This document shows, piece after piece, positions 1-9,650 of a stretch of 64,000 nt of DNA (positions are counted from its first letter, which is position 1; each line of letters starts with the position of its first letter). Position numbers and translations under genes: made by a program. The notes under the pieces were generated by a model. That model saw nothing but the letters and a program-made list of their open reading frames with translations, searched no databases and was not told the origin of the DNA. The stretch comes from Actinomycetaceae bacterium zg-1166 (GTDB lineage: Bacteria; Actinomycetota; Actinomycetes; Actinomycetales; Actinomycetaceae), in the NCBI GenBank assembly GCA_015679245.1, contig CP064953.1, positions 372,001-436,000 on the forward strand. The letters are read 5' to 3'.

Positions 1-158
1 AGTCCAAGGATTCCCTCGATAAACTCAAGAAGGATGGCGAGGCAGGAGAGGACGAAGTCAAGCGTGGCGAGTCCGATCTCGATACTCTCACCAAGCGTTT
101 CGTCGATACCATCGATAAGATGCTCGACTCGAAGGAGAAGGAACTCCTCGAAGTCTAA
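1..158 (+). CDS. frr: Ribosome recycling factor, C-terminal part (5' end outside window)
   Basis: Reading frame 3 is open from the first base to a TAA at 156-158 and encodes about 51 residues, ending in KEKELLEV. The basic/acidic helical sequence ([12 protein letters not shown], then [23 protein letters not shown]) matches the C-terminal helix of domain I of ribosome recycling factor, which with EF-G splits post-termination ribosomes. The stop overlaps the cdsA start by one base (TAATG), so the two are translationally coupled. The frr-cdsA order is a standard bacterial arrangement and supports the call. Only the tail is visible, so completeness cannot be judged. Confidence 0.9.
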   Translation, partial: SKDSLDKLKKDGEAGEDEVKRGESDLDTLTKRFVDTIDKMLDSKEKELLEV

Positions 159-1027
159 TGGTGGGTTCATCTCGACGAGTTTGGGCGCGGATTGCTCCAC
201 GCCCGCCAGCTCCTCCAGCTGCCTCCACTTCCCGTGCAGGGCGAAACCTCAAAGCTGCTATCCCCACGGCGATTATTCTCATCGCTCTTGTTGCCCTAAG
301 CGTGGCCTTCCGGATTGAAATTTTCGTGGTTCTGGCCACTCTCGCTTTAGGAATTGGCCTGTGGGAAGCCGCAGGTGCCTTCCTCAGCAAGAATATCCAC
401 GTACCAATCATTGCGATGTGGGCTGGATTGCTTGCGATGGTTGTACTGACGTGGAAAGCAGGACTTGCCGCAGGTCTTGTCGCTTATCTGTTAGCCAGTG
501 GCCTTATCTTCATCTGGCGTGTGCGCGATGGTGAAAAGCGTTCTTCTGAGAATGCTCTCGCAGCAATCTTCACCTTGGGGTGGGTGGGATACCTCGGCTG
601 TTTTGCTGTTGCGAGTGCTGCGCATCCCGAGGGCGCGTGGCTCATTGCTGTACTTATTGCTATGCCTGCTGCTTCGGATACGGGTGGCTGGCTCTTTGGC
701 GCTTTCCTCGGCAAGCATCCGATGAGTCCAAAGATCTCTCCAAAGAAATCCTGGGAGGGTTTCGTCGGTTCGCTTATCGTTGCAGGGCTTGTTTCCGGGG
801 GGCTGGTTGTAGGAATTCTTCATCGCTCCTGGTGGATCGGCCTACTCGTGGCCATAGCCGCCGTCATCTCTTCCACTCTGGGAGATCTCGCTGAGTCGAT
901 GCTCAAGCGCGAGCTTGAGGTCAAAGATATGGGATCGCTCTTTCCTGGGCACGGCGGAATGTTAGACCGCATTGATTCAATTCTCATGTGGGCTCCTTTT
1001 GCCTACCTTATGATGAGCTTGAGCTAG
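158..1027 (+). CDS. cdsA: Phosphatidate cytidylyltransferase (CDP-diglyceride synthase)
   Basis: 289 aa integral membrane enzyme that converts phosphatidate and CTP into CDP-diacylglycerol, the precursor of all phospholipids; pgsA later in this window uses the product. About eight hydrophobic segments follow a short Pro/Ala-rich cytoplasmic N-terminus. The C-terminal signature is complete: SMLKRELEVKDMG followed by SLFPGHGGMLDRID, matching the S-x-x-K-R-x4-K-D...PGHGG-x-x-D-R-x-D family pattern. PKKSWEGFVG earlier in the chain is also typical. Start is the ATG overlapping the frr stop; no separate promoter is needed. Confidence 0.96.
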   Translation: MVGSSRRVWARIAPRPPAPPAASTSRAGRNLKAAIPTAIILIALVALSVAFRIEIFVVLATLALGIGLWEAAGAFLSKNIHVPIIAMWAGLLAMVVLTWKAGLAAGLVAYLLASGLIFIWRVRDGEKRSSENALAAIFTLGWVGYLGCFAVASAAHPEGAWLIAVLIAMPAASDTGGWLFGAFLGKHPMSPKISPKKSWEGFVGSLIVAGLVSGGLVVGILHRSWWIGLLVAIAAVISSTLGDLAESMLKRELEVKDMGSLFPGHGGMLDRIDSILMWAPFAYLMMSLS

Positions 1028-1124
1028 CTAGATGCGTGGCCTGAGCCTGTGAACTTGCCCTGAGAGCCGACGCGAGCACTGCCACATTTTCCTACCTTCA
1101 TGGACATGGGAGAATGGAGGCATT

Positions 1125-2396
1125 ATGGCTTCTCATCAACAAGGAACGAATCTTCCCGCGAACATCCATGCACCTGCCTCCCCGCGTCAGGTGATGCCCG
1201 CAATCGAATCGGGGCCGGTACCTGTTTTCACGATGACGCCTGCACGTAAGGGGAAGGCTCCCACACACCTCGCAGATCTCGATATCCCCGCACGGAAGAA
1301 GGCTAGTGAGGAAGCAGGGTTGCCCAAGTTCCGAGCCGACCAGCTCTCACGTCATTACTTTGAGCGCCATGAGACAGCGCATACTTCTCTCACTGATATT
1401 CCCGCAGCTCAGCGTGAAACCGTGGCAGAGATCTTCTTCCCGCCGCTCCTGGAAAAGGTACGCAATCTCACTGCCGATCGCGGGCAGACGATAAAAACCT
1501 TGTGGAGGCTTTTCGACGGCGCAATGGTGGAAACTGTGCTGATGAAATACCCTGGTCGCACCACCTTGTGTATCTCTTCCCAGGCGGGATGCGGGATGGC
1601 GTGCCCCTTTTGCGCCACAGGTCAAGGCGGGCTTACCCGCAACCTCTCGACTGGCGAGATCGTCGAGCAAGTGCGAATGGGGATGGTGGCAGCCGAATCA
1701 GGTGACCTTGCTGGAGGATCCACCTGCGTGACGAACATCGTCTTTATGGGTATGGGCGAACCGCTAGCGAACTGGAAACAGGTGCAGGCCGCACTCCATC
1801 GTCTTATTGAACCCTCGCCTTCAGGCTTCGGCATCTCAGCGCGTAACGTCACCGTCTCTACGGTGGGGATGGTGCCGCTTATCGCCAAGCTCGCTGAAGA
1901 AGGTTTGCCTGTTACTCTCGCCGTCTCTCTCCATGCTCCGGACGACGAACTTCGCGATCCGCTTATTCCGCTCAATTCTCGCTTCAAAGTGAAGGAACTC
2001 CTGGATGCCGCGAGAGCCTATTTCGTCAAGACAGGCCGACGCGTTTCCATTGAGTACGCTCTTATCCGCGACATGAACGATCACCAGTGGCGAGCCCAGC
2101 TTCTTGCTGATGAACTCAACAAACGCGGACGAGGTTGGGTTCACGTCAACCCGATTCCCTTGAATCCCACGCCGGGTTCAATTTGGACGGCGAGCCTGCC
2201 AGAGGTTCAACGTATCTTCGTTGATACCCTAGTAGCTGCCGGTATTCCGACGACGATTCGCGATACGCGCGGTTCCGATATTGACGGTGCGTGTGGCCAG
2301 CTCGCAGCAGAGGTGAAAGCGACCTCGGTGCGCGCCCGCAAAGCTCAGGAAGCTGCCGAGGCTATGAAGTCGAACGATCAGACAGAGGTGAAGTGA
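1125..2396 (+). CDS. rlmN: Dual-specificity 23S rRNA/tRNA adenine-C2 methyltransferase RlmN
   Basis: 423 aa radical-SAM enzyme that methylates C2 of A2503 in 23S rRNA and A37 in some tRNAs. The iron-sulfur motif CGMACPFC (C-x3-C-x2-C) lies near residue 155, and FMGMGEP, VSTVGMV and SLHAPDD follow as in the family. An N-terminal extension of roughly 40 residues (Ala/Pro-rich) precedes the conserved domain. ATG 1125 has GGAGG about 5 nt upstream (1115-1119). The stop overlaps the next gene (TGATG), implying coupling to the DivIVA-like gene and dxr. Position after cdsA matches other actinobacteria. Confidence 0.95.
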   Translation: MASHQQGTNLPANIHAPASPRQVMPAIESGPVPVFTMTPARKGKAPTHLADLDIPARKKASEEAGLPKFRADQLSRHYFERHETAHTSLTDIPAAQRETVAEIFFPPLLEKVRNLTADRGQTIKTLWRLFDGAMVETVLMKYPGRTTLCISSQAGCGMACPFCATGQGGLTRNLSTGEIVEQVRMGMVAAESGDLAGGSTCVTNIVFMGMGEPLANWKQVQAALHRLIEPSPSGFGISARNVTVSTVGMVPLIAKLAEEGLPVTLAVSLHAPDDELRDPLIPLNSRFKVKELLDAARAYFVKTGRRVSIEYALIRDMNDHQWRAQLLADELNKRGRGWVHVNPIPLNPTPGSIWTASLPEVQRIFVDTLVAAGIPTTIRDTRGSDIDGACGQLAAEVKATSVRARKAQEAAEAMKSNDQTEVK

Positions 2397-2944
2397 TGAG
2401 CCAAGATACCTTTGAGCGTGCTGGGTTCCTCCGCGTGGGTTACGCTCCGAACGAGGTGGATGAATTCCTCGCCCGTGCGAAAGAAGCCTACTCGGCCGGA
2501 GAATCCTCGGGTTTCGACGAATCCGATGTGCGCTGCGTCGTTTTTCCTCGTAAGCGCGGTGGCTACAAGACCGAGGCAGTTGATGCTGCCCTTGACCGCC
2601 TCGAAGCAGCTTTCATCCAGGCACGCCGTGCACAGGTGGTACAGGCAAGCGGAGAAAATGCGTGGTTGAACGATACGTATGCCCAGGCCAAGAGCCTCTA
2701 CCCGCGCCTCCTGCGCCCATCTGGTGAGCGTTTTAAGGACGCTGAGGGGTGGGGGTATCTCAAGGAAGATGTGGATGCGATTGTGGATCGTCTGGCTGAC
2801 TACTTCGATGGCAAGTCCCCTCTTTCCTCCTCTGACGTGCGCGATCTTGCTTTCAAACCAGCGAAGAATGAAAAAGCCTACGACGAAGCAGTGGTGGATA
2901 CCTACCTTGAGCGTGCTGTCACTGTTCTCGTTTCGGTGGAATAA
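2396..2944 (+). CDS. Tandem DivIVA-domain protein
   Basis: 182 aa protein starting at the ATG that overlaps the rlmN stop (TGATG) and ending in TAATG shared with dxr. Two halves each resemble the DivIVA/Wag31 N-terminal membrane-targeting module: GFLRVGYAPNEVDEFLARA near residue 8 and GWGYLKEDVDAIVDRLADYF near residue 120. Each is followed by a segment of the type SSSDVRDLAFKP / DESDVRCVVFPRK. I see no long coiled-coil tail, unlike Wag31 itself, so this is not the polar growth scaffold. A role in septal or envelope localisation is only inferred. Coupling to rlmN and dxr is recurrent in actinobacteria as far as I recall. Confidence 0.8.
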   Translation: MSQDTFERAGFLRVGYAPNEVDEFLARAKEAYSAGESSGFDESDVRCVVFPRKRGGYKTEAVDAALDRLEAAFIQARRAQVVQASGENAWLNDTYAQAKSLYPRLLRPSGERFKDAEGWGYLKEDVDAIVDRLADYFDGKSPLSSSDVRDLAFKPAKNEKAYDEAVVDTYLERAVTVLVSVE

Positions 2945-4191
2945 TGCGCGGTCTTGTCATTCTTGGATCCACAGGATCTATTGGCACTCAAGCTCTCAGC
3001 GTAGTAGCTCGCCACCGCGAGGAATTCCGCGTGATTGCTCTGGGAGCCGGTGGTTCCCACATTGATCTTCTCCTCTCCCAGGCTGTGGAATTCGATGTTC
3101 CTTTCCTCGGTATTGCGAAAGAGAGTGGCCTTACACAACTCCGTGAAGGTCTTGCGAGTCTCGGACACCAGGCCACCGTGGTAGCAGGAGGAAACGCCAT
3201 GGCTGAACTCGCCTCGGGGTGGAGTGCCTTCACCGAGTCCCCAGCACACGGGAGTGAATCCGAGGCTGAGCTTGAGAGTATCGTCGTCCTCAACGCAATC
3301 ACAGGATCGGTGGGGCTTCTTCCCACATTGGAAGCTCTTGCTTCGGGAGCGCGCCTTGCCCTGGCAAATAAGGAATCGCTCGTGGTAGGCGGCGGGCTTG
3401 TGATTGATGCCTGTGCTGGGGGGCAGATTGTTCCAGTGGATTCGGAGCATTCAGCGATTTATCAGGCGCTGCGTTCGGGGGTTCACCATAAGGGTATGAC
3501 TTCAGCGAACCAGGATGGAACTAGCGAAGTACGCCGCCTTATCCTCACAGCTTCGGGCGGCCCCTTCCGTGGTAAAAGTCGGGCAGAACTCGCGCACGTG
3601 AGCCCTGCTCAGGCTCTTAACCATCCCACGTGGGCGATGGGGCCGGTTGTGACGATTAACTCTTCCACTCTTATGAATAAGGGTCTCGAACTCATTGAGG
3701 CGGCGTATCTCTTTGATATTGATCCTGCCGATATTGTGCCGGTGGTTCATCCACAGTCGGTTATTCATTCGATGGTGGAGTTCTGGGATGGGGCAACGAT
3801 CGCACAGGCCTCTCCTCCCGACATGTGCCTTCCCATTGCACTGGGGATTTCTGAGCCTGCGCGCCTAGCTGAGGTGAGTGTGCCACATTCCTGGGACAGC
3901 CCGGTGAGCTGGACGTTCGAACCTTTGGATCATGAGACATTCCCGGCGGTGAATCTTGCGCGGCAGGCTGTGGCGACCTCGCCTTTGCATCCAGCGGTGC
4001 TCAACGCTGCTAATGAGGAATGTGTGGCGGCTTTTCTTGAGGAGCGGATTCCCTACCTCGCTATTATTGATACTGTTGAGCAAGTTCTCGGAGAATTTTC
4101 AGGAGATGCTCAGCCTACCCTTGATAGCGTTCTTGACGCTGAAAGGTGGGCGCGCGTGCGTGCTCACGAAATTCTTGCTGCAGTGGAGTAA
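2944..4191 (+). CDS. dxr: 1-deoxy-D-xylulose 5-phosphate reductoisomerase
   Basis: 415 aa NADPH-dependent enzyme for the first committed step of the non-mevalonate isoprenoid pathway (DXP to MEP). The N-terminal dinucleotide-binding motif GSTGSIGTQAL begins at residue 8. ALANKESLVVGG, PVDSEHSAIYQAL and LTASGGPFRG are the metal- and substrate-binding blocks, followed by HPTWAMGPVVTINSSTLMNKGLE and the C-terminal helical domain. A short insertion (about 20 residues, HHKGMTSANQDGTSE) separates the EHSAI block from LTASGG. It overlaps the upstream DivIVA-like gene by one base and is followed at 5 nt by rseP, the same order as Rv2870c-Rv2869c. Confidence 0.97.
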   Translation: MRGLVILGSTGSIGTQALSVVARHREEFRVIALGAGGSHIDLLLSQAVEFDVPFLGIAKESGLTQLREGLASLGHQATVVAGGNAMAELASGWSAFTESPAHGSESEAELESIVVLNAITGSVGLLPTLEALASGARLALANKESLVVGGGLVIDACAGGQIVPVDSEHSAIYQALRSGVHHKGMTSANQDGTSEVRRLILTASGGPFRGKSRAELAHVSPAQALNHPTWAMGPVVTINSSTLMNKGLELIEAAYLFDIDPADIVPVVHPQSVIHSMVEFWDGATIAQASPPDMCLPIALGISEPARLAEVSVPHSWDSPVSWTFEPLDHETFPAVNLARQAVATSPLHPAVLNAANEECVAAFLEERIPYLAIIDTVEQVLGEFSGDAQPTLDSVLDAERWARVRAHEILAAVE

Positions 4192-4196
4192 CGCCG

Positions 4197-5501
4197 ATGG
4201 GTTCCCTTCCCGGAATTCTTTTCTTTGTCCTCGGACTTCTCGTTTCCGTTGGGATTCATGAGCTTGGACACCTCATTCCAGCGAAAAAATTCGGTGCACA
4301 AGTCTCACAGTATTTCATAGGTTTTGGCCCCACACTCTGGTCTACTAGGCGAGGAGTAACCGAGTACGGAGTCAAAGCGATTCCCTTGGGTGGCTATGTG
4401 CGTATCGCAGGTATGTTTGCGCCAGCGCGTCCAGGTACGCACACGCACAAGGCCAATGGTGAGCCGACGATTGCCGAGCAAGCCAGAATGGAAAGCCGTG
4501 AGGAGCTTGCTCCGGGTGAAGAAAACCAGGCGATGTGGCGCCTTTCCCCGTGGCGGAGAATTCTTGTGATGTTTGGTGGGCCTGCCACGAACTTCGTTTT
4601 AGCACTCATCTGCTTTGGCGTGGCGATGGGAGGGATTGGCACACAAACTCCTTCAGCTACGGTGGGGCGCGTGCTCGCCTGTGCGCATGAGCCATGTACA
4701 CACGCTAGTGTGCCTACGCCAGCCTCTCAGGCAGGGTTTTTCGCGGGTGACCGTATCATATCGTGGGGTGAGGTTCCGGTAGCTACATGGACTGATGTCC
4801 AGCGGGCAATCGCCTCAGGAGGTACCGAGCCTGTTCAGGTGCGAATCGTGCGCGAGGGAAGTGAACGGGTACTCACTCTCACTCCCACCACTGTCGAGCT
4901 TCCCATATACGATGAGGCAGGTCGGGCTGTCGTAAAAGAGGACGGATCGGCAGCAACGGTTGAGAAGCCCTATGCGGGGATAGCTCCAGCGTATGTGCGC
5001 CAACGTCAGAACGTGAGCACGATCATCTCACAGGTGCGCACAATGAGTAAGGCCACGGCAGGGATTATCTGGCGTCTTCCTTCTGAACTGTGGAATACAG
5101 CCACGACACTGGTGACGGGGGAAGCGCGCCCAGCCACAGGAGTTGTGGGGATTGTTGGTGTGGCTGATCTGGCCGGTTCGATCACGGCGGCGAGTACGCC
5201 TAACTACACAGCTCTTGATCGCTTGGCCGATCTCCTTCTCCTTATGGGATCACTCAACCTCAGCCTCTTCCTTTTTAATCTCATTCCGCTACTGCCCCTC
5301 GATGGTGGGCACATTGTCGGGGCGCTCTGGGAAGGAATACGTAGAGGAACTGCTCGTCTGCGAGGAAAGGAAGATCCAGGTCCAGTGGACATGGCACGAG
5401 CCGTTCCTCTCAGTTGGATTGTGGGGTCACTCTTTGTTGGGATGGCGATTCTCCTCATCATTGCTGATCTCCTCAACCCGGTTTTCTCGCAAGGTGTGTA
5501 G
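4197..5501 (+). CDS. rseP: Site-2 intramembrane zinc metalloprotease (Rip1/RseP)
   Basis: 434 aa M50 protease. The ATG at 4197, 5 nt after the dxr stop, is preferred to an upstream in-frame start lying inside dxr. The zinc motif HELGH sits in the first transmembrane helix near residue 21. A PDZ domain follows (PASQAGFFAGDRIISWG near residue 180), and the third zinc ligand motif LPLDGGH is near residue 365, before a final membrane segment. The family cleaves anti-sigma factors and other single-pass proteins inside the membrane; in mycobacteria Rip1 controls envelope lipid genes. The targets here cannot be read from sequence. Confidence 0.94.
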   Translation: MGSLPGILFFVLGLLVSVGIHELGHLIPAKKFGAQVSQYFIGFGPTLWSTRRGVTEYGVKAIPLGGYVRIAGMFAPARPGTHTHKANGEPTIAEQARMESREELAPGEENQAMWRLSPWRRILVMFGGPATNFVLALICFGVAMGGIGTQTPSATVGRVLACAHEPCTHASVPTPASQAGFFAGDRIISWGEVPVATWTDVQRAIASGGTEPVQVRIVREGSERVLTLTPTTVELPIYDEAGRAVVKEDGSAATVEKPYAGIAPAYVRQRQNVSTIISQVRTMSKATAGIIWRLPSELWNTATTLVTGEARPATGVVGIVGVADLAGSITAASTPNYTALDRLADLLLLMGSLNLSLFLFNLIPLLPLDGGHIVGALWEGIRRGTARLRGKEDPGPVDMARAVPLSWIVGSLFVGMAILLIIADLLNPVFSQGV

Positions 5502-5694
5502 CGCTCACCTACACGGCATTGACCTACAGGGGCACATAGGTATGCCTGTGCTCTGCTGAGAGAATGACGAATAGTACGTATCTACGTGGCACTGATGTCT
5601 CTCCTGAGATATAGAAAAGTGGGCGGCTGAAAGAGCGCGAAGCTCACAGCGTAGGACATGCCTAAGCAAGGCTCAAAGTGGAATACTTGGGCGC

Positions 5695-6858
5695 GTGAGT
5701 ATTGCACTTGGAATGCCGACTGTTCGCCGTGAGGATCCTGTCCTCGCTATTCGAAAGAAAACCCGTGAGATTCAGGTGGGGAAGGTTGCTGTTGGTGGAG
5801 ATGCACCAATTTCTGTCCAATCGATGACCACGACAAAAACCCACGATATCGGTGCTACACTTCAGCAGATTGCAGAGCTCACTGCAGCCGGTTGTGACAT
5901 TGTACGCGTGGCCTGCCCCACTGATAAGGACGCTGAAGCACTCCCTGTCATTGCGCAGCAATCCCATATACCGGTTATTGCCGATATTCATTTCCAGCCT
6001 AAGTATGTTTTCGCTGCGATTAAGGCTGGTTGCGGTGCTGTGCGAGTGAATCCTGGAAATATTCGCAAGTTTGACGATCAAGTTGCCGATATCTGCAAGG
6101 CGGCTTCGGATTATGGTGTTTCTCTGCGCATCGGCGTCAATGCGGGTTCTCTCGATCCGCGCCTTTTGGATAAGTACGGCACTGCCACCCCAGAAGCGCT
6201 CGTTGAATCAGCAGTGTGGGAGGCATCTCTCTTCGAAGAGTGCGGTTTTCATGATTTCAAAATTTCCGTCAAACACCATGATGTCGTGACGATGGTGCAG
6301 GCTTACCGCCTCCTTTCTGAACGCGGAGATTGGCCTTTGCATCTCGGTGTCACCGAGGCAGGACCCGCATTCCAGGGCACAATTAAGTCATGTGCAGCCT
6401 TTGGTACTCTCCTTGCGGAAGGAATTGGCGATACGATCCGTGTCTCGCTCTCTGCTCCTCCCGTTGAAGAAGTAAAAGTAGGCTCGAAACTCCTTGAGTT
6501 CATGGGGCTTCGCCCACGCAAAATGGAGATCGTCTCCTGCCCCTCATGCGGGCGTGCACAGGTGGACGTATGGAAACTTGCTGAATCTGTGGAAGAGGGT
6601 CTTAAGGATCTCAAAGCTCCGTTACGCGTGGCAGTTATGGGTTGTGTCGTCAACGGCCCAGGTGAGGCTCGTGAGGCAGATCTCGGTTGCGCTTCTGGAA
6701 ACGGCAAAGGAAAAATCTTCGTCCGAGGTGAAGTCGTGGAGACGGTTCCTGAAGATCAGATCGTTGAAACTCTTCTTCGTTACGCCAATGATATGGCGGC
6801 AAAAATGGAGTCAGAAGGTGAGACAGCCCAAGGTGGCGTCAGTGTCATGACTTTCTAG
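5695..6858 (+). CDS. ispG: (E)-4-hydroxy-3-methylbut-2-enyl-diphosphate synthase
   Basis: 387 aa iron-sulfur enzyme (GcpE) that converts MEcPP to HMBPP in the non-mevalonate pathway, downstream of Dxr. The TIM-barrel N-terminus has [14 protein letters not shown] and VRVNPGNI. The three cluster cysteines are in SCPSCGR (C-x2-C) and [13 protein letters not shown] 5695 is taken as the start; ATG 5713 is an alternative six codons in. A relaxed -10-like AATACT lies 7 nt before the GTG, and 192 nt separate it from rseP, so it may have its own promoter. No Shine-Dalgarno sequence is evident. Confidence 0.95.
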   Translation: MSIALGMPTVRREDPVLAIRKKTREIQVGKVAVGGDAPISVQSMTTTKTHDIGATLQQIAELTAAGCDIVRVACPTDKDAEALPVIAQQSHIPVIADIHFQPKYVFAAIKAGCGAVRVNPGNIRKFDDQVADICKAASDYGVSLRIGVNAGSLDPRLLDKYGTATPEALVESAVWEASLFEECGFHDFKISVKHHDVVTMVQAYRLLSERGDWPLHLGVTEAGPAFQGTIKSCAAFGTLLAEGIGDTIRVSLSAPPVEEVKVGSKLLEFMGLRPRKMEIVSCPSCGRAQVDVWKLAESVEEGLKDLKAPLRVAVMGCVVNGPGEAREADLGCASGNGKGKIFVRGEVVETVPEDQIVETLLRYANDMAAKMESEGETAQGGVSVMTF

Positions 6859-6889
6859 CAAGCACGTTCTGGAGTAAAGCCCAATTGTA

Positions 6890-7855
6890 ATGAACATACG
6901 TATGCGCCGCTTCGCTGGTGAGGAAGGGAGGCTTCGTCGTCTCTCTCCTGCCGACGAAGGTGCGGTTGAGGATTTCCTTGCACACCACCCGATTGATGGA
7001 GTGATTGCGCGTGCAGCACTGGCTCACTCAGGGATTTCTTGGCGATCCTGTTACGGAATTTTTGGACGCAGGGGGGTTTTGCGTTCCTTTGCCTGGATGC
7101 AGGGCACGCTGGTACCTTTAGGTTTTGACCAGAAAGGCTTGGCCGAGCTTGCGCAGGTGGTGCGTTCCTCGGCCTCATGTTCCTCATTTGTTGGGCCTGC
7201 CGATCAAGTCCTCGGCCTGTGGGAGCACCTTGAGGCGTTTTTTGAGCATCCGCGAGATATCCGCCCACGCCAGTATTCCATGGTTGCCCCTCCTGGGAGT
7301 TCGCCTGAGATTACTTCCTCTGGGGGAGGTAGTGCGTGTACGCCGCACCTGGGAGATAGCGTAGAGAACAACTTCGAAAGCCCAGAGGTTCCCTATATTG
7401 ACGACCTTGTGGGCGAGCTTCGGGTTCGCCCAGCGCGTCCAGAGGAGATTGAACTCGTCTTTCCTGCCTCTGTGGCGATGTTTACGGAAGAACTCGGTTA
7501 CGATCCCACGATCTATGGATCCTCTTATCGTCATCGAGCCGAGGGGCTCGTGCGTGCTGGGCATACCTTCATCGCTACAGCTCCGGGAGCTGATGGTGGT
7601 GAGCGCGTAATTTTCAAGGCGGATGTTGGTGCCTTAGCTGGAGGTGTAGCTCAGCTCCAGGGCGTGTGGACAGCTCCAGATCTGCGTGGCCGTGGAATCT
7701 GCACAGCCGGGATTAGTGAGGTAGTGCGCCTTATTCGTGAGAGTGTGGCTCCTGTTGTTTCTCTCTACGTCAACGACTACAACGAGCCTGCCGTGCGTGC
7801 CTATCTCACGGCAGGCTGGCGCATAGTGGGGGAGTGGGCAACCGTTCTTCTCTAG
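6890..7855 (+). CDS. GNAT-family N-acetyltransferase with DUF4081 domain
   Basis: 321 aa protein. The N-terminal half (to about residue 140) fits the DUF4081 module found fused to GNAT domains in actinobacteria. The C-terminal half carries the acetyl-CoA fold, with [23 protein letters not shown] as the motif A region and [19 protein letters not shown] as motif B. Its position just after ispG equals Rv2867c in M. tuberculosis. The substrate is unknown. The start could be ATG 6890 or ATG 6902. The TAG stop lies in a CTAG palindrome that also contains the stop of the convergent aldo/keto reductase. Confidence 0.85.
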   Translation: MNIRMRRFAGEEGRLRRLSPADEGAVEDFLAHHPIDGVIARAALAHSGISWRSCYGIFGRRGVLRSFAWMQGTLVPLGFDQKGLAELAQVVRSSASCSSFVGPADQVLGLWEHLEAFFEHPRDIRPRQYSMVAPPGSSPEITSSGGGSACTPHLGDSVENNFESPEVPYIDDLVGELRVRPARPEEIELVFPASVAMFTEELGYDPTIYGSSYRHRAEGLVRAGHTFIATAPGADGGERVIFKADVGALAGGVAQLQGVWTAPDLRGRGICTAGISEVVRLIRESVAPVVSLYVNDYNEPAVRAYLTAGWRIVGEWATVLL

Positions 7856-8709
7856 GCGAGCCCAGCAGCGATATCGTCGATTCTTCCCAGATTTTTTGCG
7901 GCCTCCACGCTGTAGTGATCGACAAAAAGTGAGGTGCCTTGATCTAAGGTGGCGATCGCATCCATCTGAGCTTGAGAGAGCGTGAAGTCGAAGATCGCAA
8001 AGTTCTCTGCGATTCGGCTCTCATGCACCGATTTCGGGATGGCGATGATGCCTCGCTGGGTGAGCCAGCGAAGAATTACTTGAGCTACGCTCTTACCGTG
8101 TTCCTGAGCAATCGCGACAAGTGTGGGATTATCGAGGATGTTGTTCTTCACTTCGGCGAGTGGACCCCAGGATTCGATCTTCACGCCGTACTCGTCGGCT
8201 ATCTTCTGATCTTCGGTGCGCTGGAAGAAAGGATGTGTCTCGATCTGATTGACTGCAGGAACAATCTCGTTGTGCTTCATGAAATCGACGAGGCGGCCAG
8301 GGTAGAAGTTCGAGACACCAATTGCGCGTACACGCCCTTGGCTGTAGAGGCGTTCCATCTCGCGCCACTGACCGTAGATGTCCCCGAAGGGCTGGTGGAT
8401 GAGGTAAAGATCCACATAGTCCAACCCTAGACGGGAGAGCGAGGCATCGAGTGCACGCTCAGTGTTGGAAGCTGAGGGCTGAGTCCACAGCTTCGTCGTA
8501 ATAAAAAGCTCCTCACGGGGGATTCCACTGGTGGCAATTGCGCGGCCTACGCCCTCTTCATTGTGGTAGATGGCAGCGGTATCGATGGCACGGTAGCCGG
8601 CTTCAAGTGCTAGGCTCACGGCTTTTTCTGTTTCGCCGTTTGGGATCTGGAAGACGCCGAATCCAAGAATCGGCATCTCTACGCCGTTATTGAGGGTGAT
8701 GTTTTCCAT
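7852..8709 (-). CDS. Aldo/keto reductase (AKR5-like, 2,5-diketogluconate reductase type)
   Basis: 285 aa NADPH-dependent oxidoreductase with a TIM-barrel fold. The catalytic tetrad can be read: Asp in [10 protein letters not shown], Tyr in the same segment, Lys in ITTKLW and His in LYLIHQPFG. The N-terminus [15 protein letters not shown] and C-terminal [18 protein letters not shown] are family blocks. These enzymes reduce small aldehydes and ketones such as methylglyoxal or diketogluconate; the true substrate is not predictable. It is convergent to the GNAT gene with a 4-nt overlap. Start ATG 8709 has GGAG about 11 nt upstream, a weak fit. Confidence 0.93.
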   Translation of the reverse strand: MENITLNNGVEMPILGFGVFQIPNGETEKAVSLALEAGYRAIDTAAIYHNEEGVGRAIATSGIPREELFITTKLWTQPSASNTERALDASLSRLGLDYVDLYLIHQPFGDIYGQWREMERLYSQGRVRAIGVSNFYPGRLVDFMKHNEIVPAVNQIETHPFFQRTEDQKIADEYGVKIESWGPLAEVKNNILDNPTLVAIAQEHGKSVAQVILRWLTQRGIIAIPKSVHESRIAENFAIFDFTLSQAQMDAIATLDQGTSLFVDHYSVEAAKNLGRIDDIAAGLA

Positions 8710-8806
8710 GAGAGTCCTATCTCCAGGGCAGATGTAGCGTATTGTGAGTGTGCCATAGTGAAACTTGCCGCTGCTGTGGTGGGGTGCGAAGTATCCTGGC
8801 TGGGGC

Positions 8807-9439
8807 TTAGCCCTTAGCTAAGGTGATCGTCGCACCATCGACCTTTGCGGCAGCTTCGCGGCACTCTTGGGTAGAAGGACCCTCGTCGTGCGGAAAGAGC
8901 ACAGTGCGGTAGTAGCGCAGTTCGTCGATGGAATCGTAGATATCGCCGAGAGCACGGTGGTTGCCGTGCTTGGGTGGGGCATGAAAGAAGGTGCGCGGAT
9001 ACCAGCGCTTTGCCAGCTCCTTGAGGGAAGAGACGTCGATGATCCTGTAATGCAGGTGAGCGATGACGTGTGGCATATAACGTTCAAGGAAGCTCTTATC
9101 GGTTCCTACCGAATTTCCACCCAGGAGAGCTTTGCGCTCCTCGGGGACGTGCTCGCGGATGTAGGCAAGCACGCGAGCTTCAGCTTCGGTGAGGGAAAGA
9201 CCTGTGTCCCATTCGTTAATAAGCCCGGAGTTTGTGTGCATGTCGCGCACGAAATCGTTCATGTGTGCCACAGCAGCCTGCGAGGGACGGATGAGCAGGT
9301 CGATGCCTTCATCAACGGGGGTGAGATCGCCATCGGTGATAACAACGGAAATCTCGACGAGTTCGTCAATCTCGCGGTCGAGGCCTGTCATTTCACAATC
9401 GATCCACACAATTGGGTCACGTAGTGCATGTGTATTCAC
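8807..9439 (-). CDS. orn: Oligoribonuclease
   Basis: 210 aa DEDDh 3'-5' exoribonuclease that degrades 2-5 nt RNA and pGpG. Exo motifs are visible: [10 protein letters not shown] (ExoI), [18 protein letters not shown] (ExoII region) and [17 protein letters not shown] (ExoIII with catalytic His and Asp). Start is GTG 9439; TAAGAT sits 7 nt upstream on the minus strand, so the mRNA is probably leaderless. It is transcribed divergently from dps. Typical Orn is about 180-210 aa, so it is full length. Confidence 0.95.
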   Translation of the reverse strand: MNTHALRDPIVWIDCEMTGLDREIDELVEISVVITDGDLTPVDEGIDLLIRPSQAAVAHMNDFVRDMHTNSGLINEWDTGLSLTEAEARVLAYIREHVPEERKALLGGNSVGTDKSFLERYMPHVIAHLHYRIIDVSSLKELAKRWYPRTFFHAPPKHGNHRALGDIYDSIDELRYYRTVLFPHDEGPSTQECREAAAKVDGATITLAKG

Positions 9440-9452
9440 GCTTCCTATCTTA
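9440..9452 (-). promoter_or_regulatory. Leaderless promoter -10 (TAAGAT) of orn
   Basis: TAAGAT on the minus strand at 9447-9452, 7 nt before the GTG at 9439. No Shine-Dalgarno is needed if transcription starts at the G. Confidence 0.6.
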
Positions 9453-9618
9453 CGTGCCTGGTGGGAGGGGAGGAGAAGGAGGAGTTATCGCAAACTGAAT
9501 TACAGCGTTACTAGCTCCTCTCATAGCTACAGGAGCGGTACGTATGTTCCTTTGAGAACAAAAGTGCTAAACTGGATATAGTCCAAAAAATAGTGGCATA
9601 CGTGTTCACCTTGAAGAA

Positions 9619-9631
9619 CGTACGATGTACG
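9619..9631. promoter_or_regulatory. Inverted repeat upstream of dps
   Basis: CGTAC-GAT-GTACG, a perfect 5-bp-arm inverted repeat ending 19 nt before the dps start codon. It could be a repressor site or the base of a small leader hairpin. It does not match the IdeR/DtxR consensus that I know. Confidence 0.3.
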
Positions 9632-9650
9632 CCACGCAGAAGGAGAACTC

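Noticed and set aside
34-318. 94-aa open frame across the frr-cdsA junction
   Set aside because: Serine/cysteine-rich out-of-frame reading of frr and cdsA, both of which are strongly supported.
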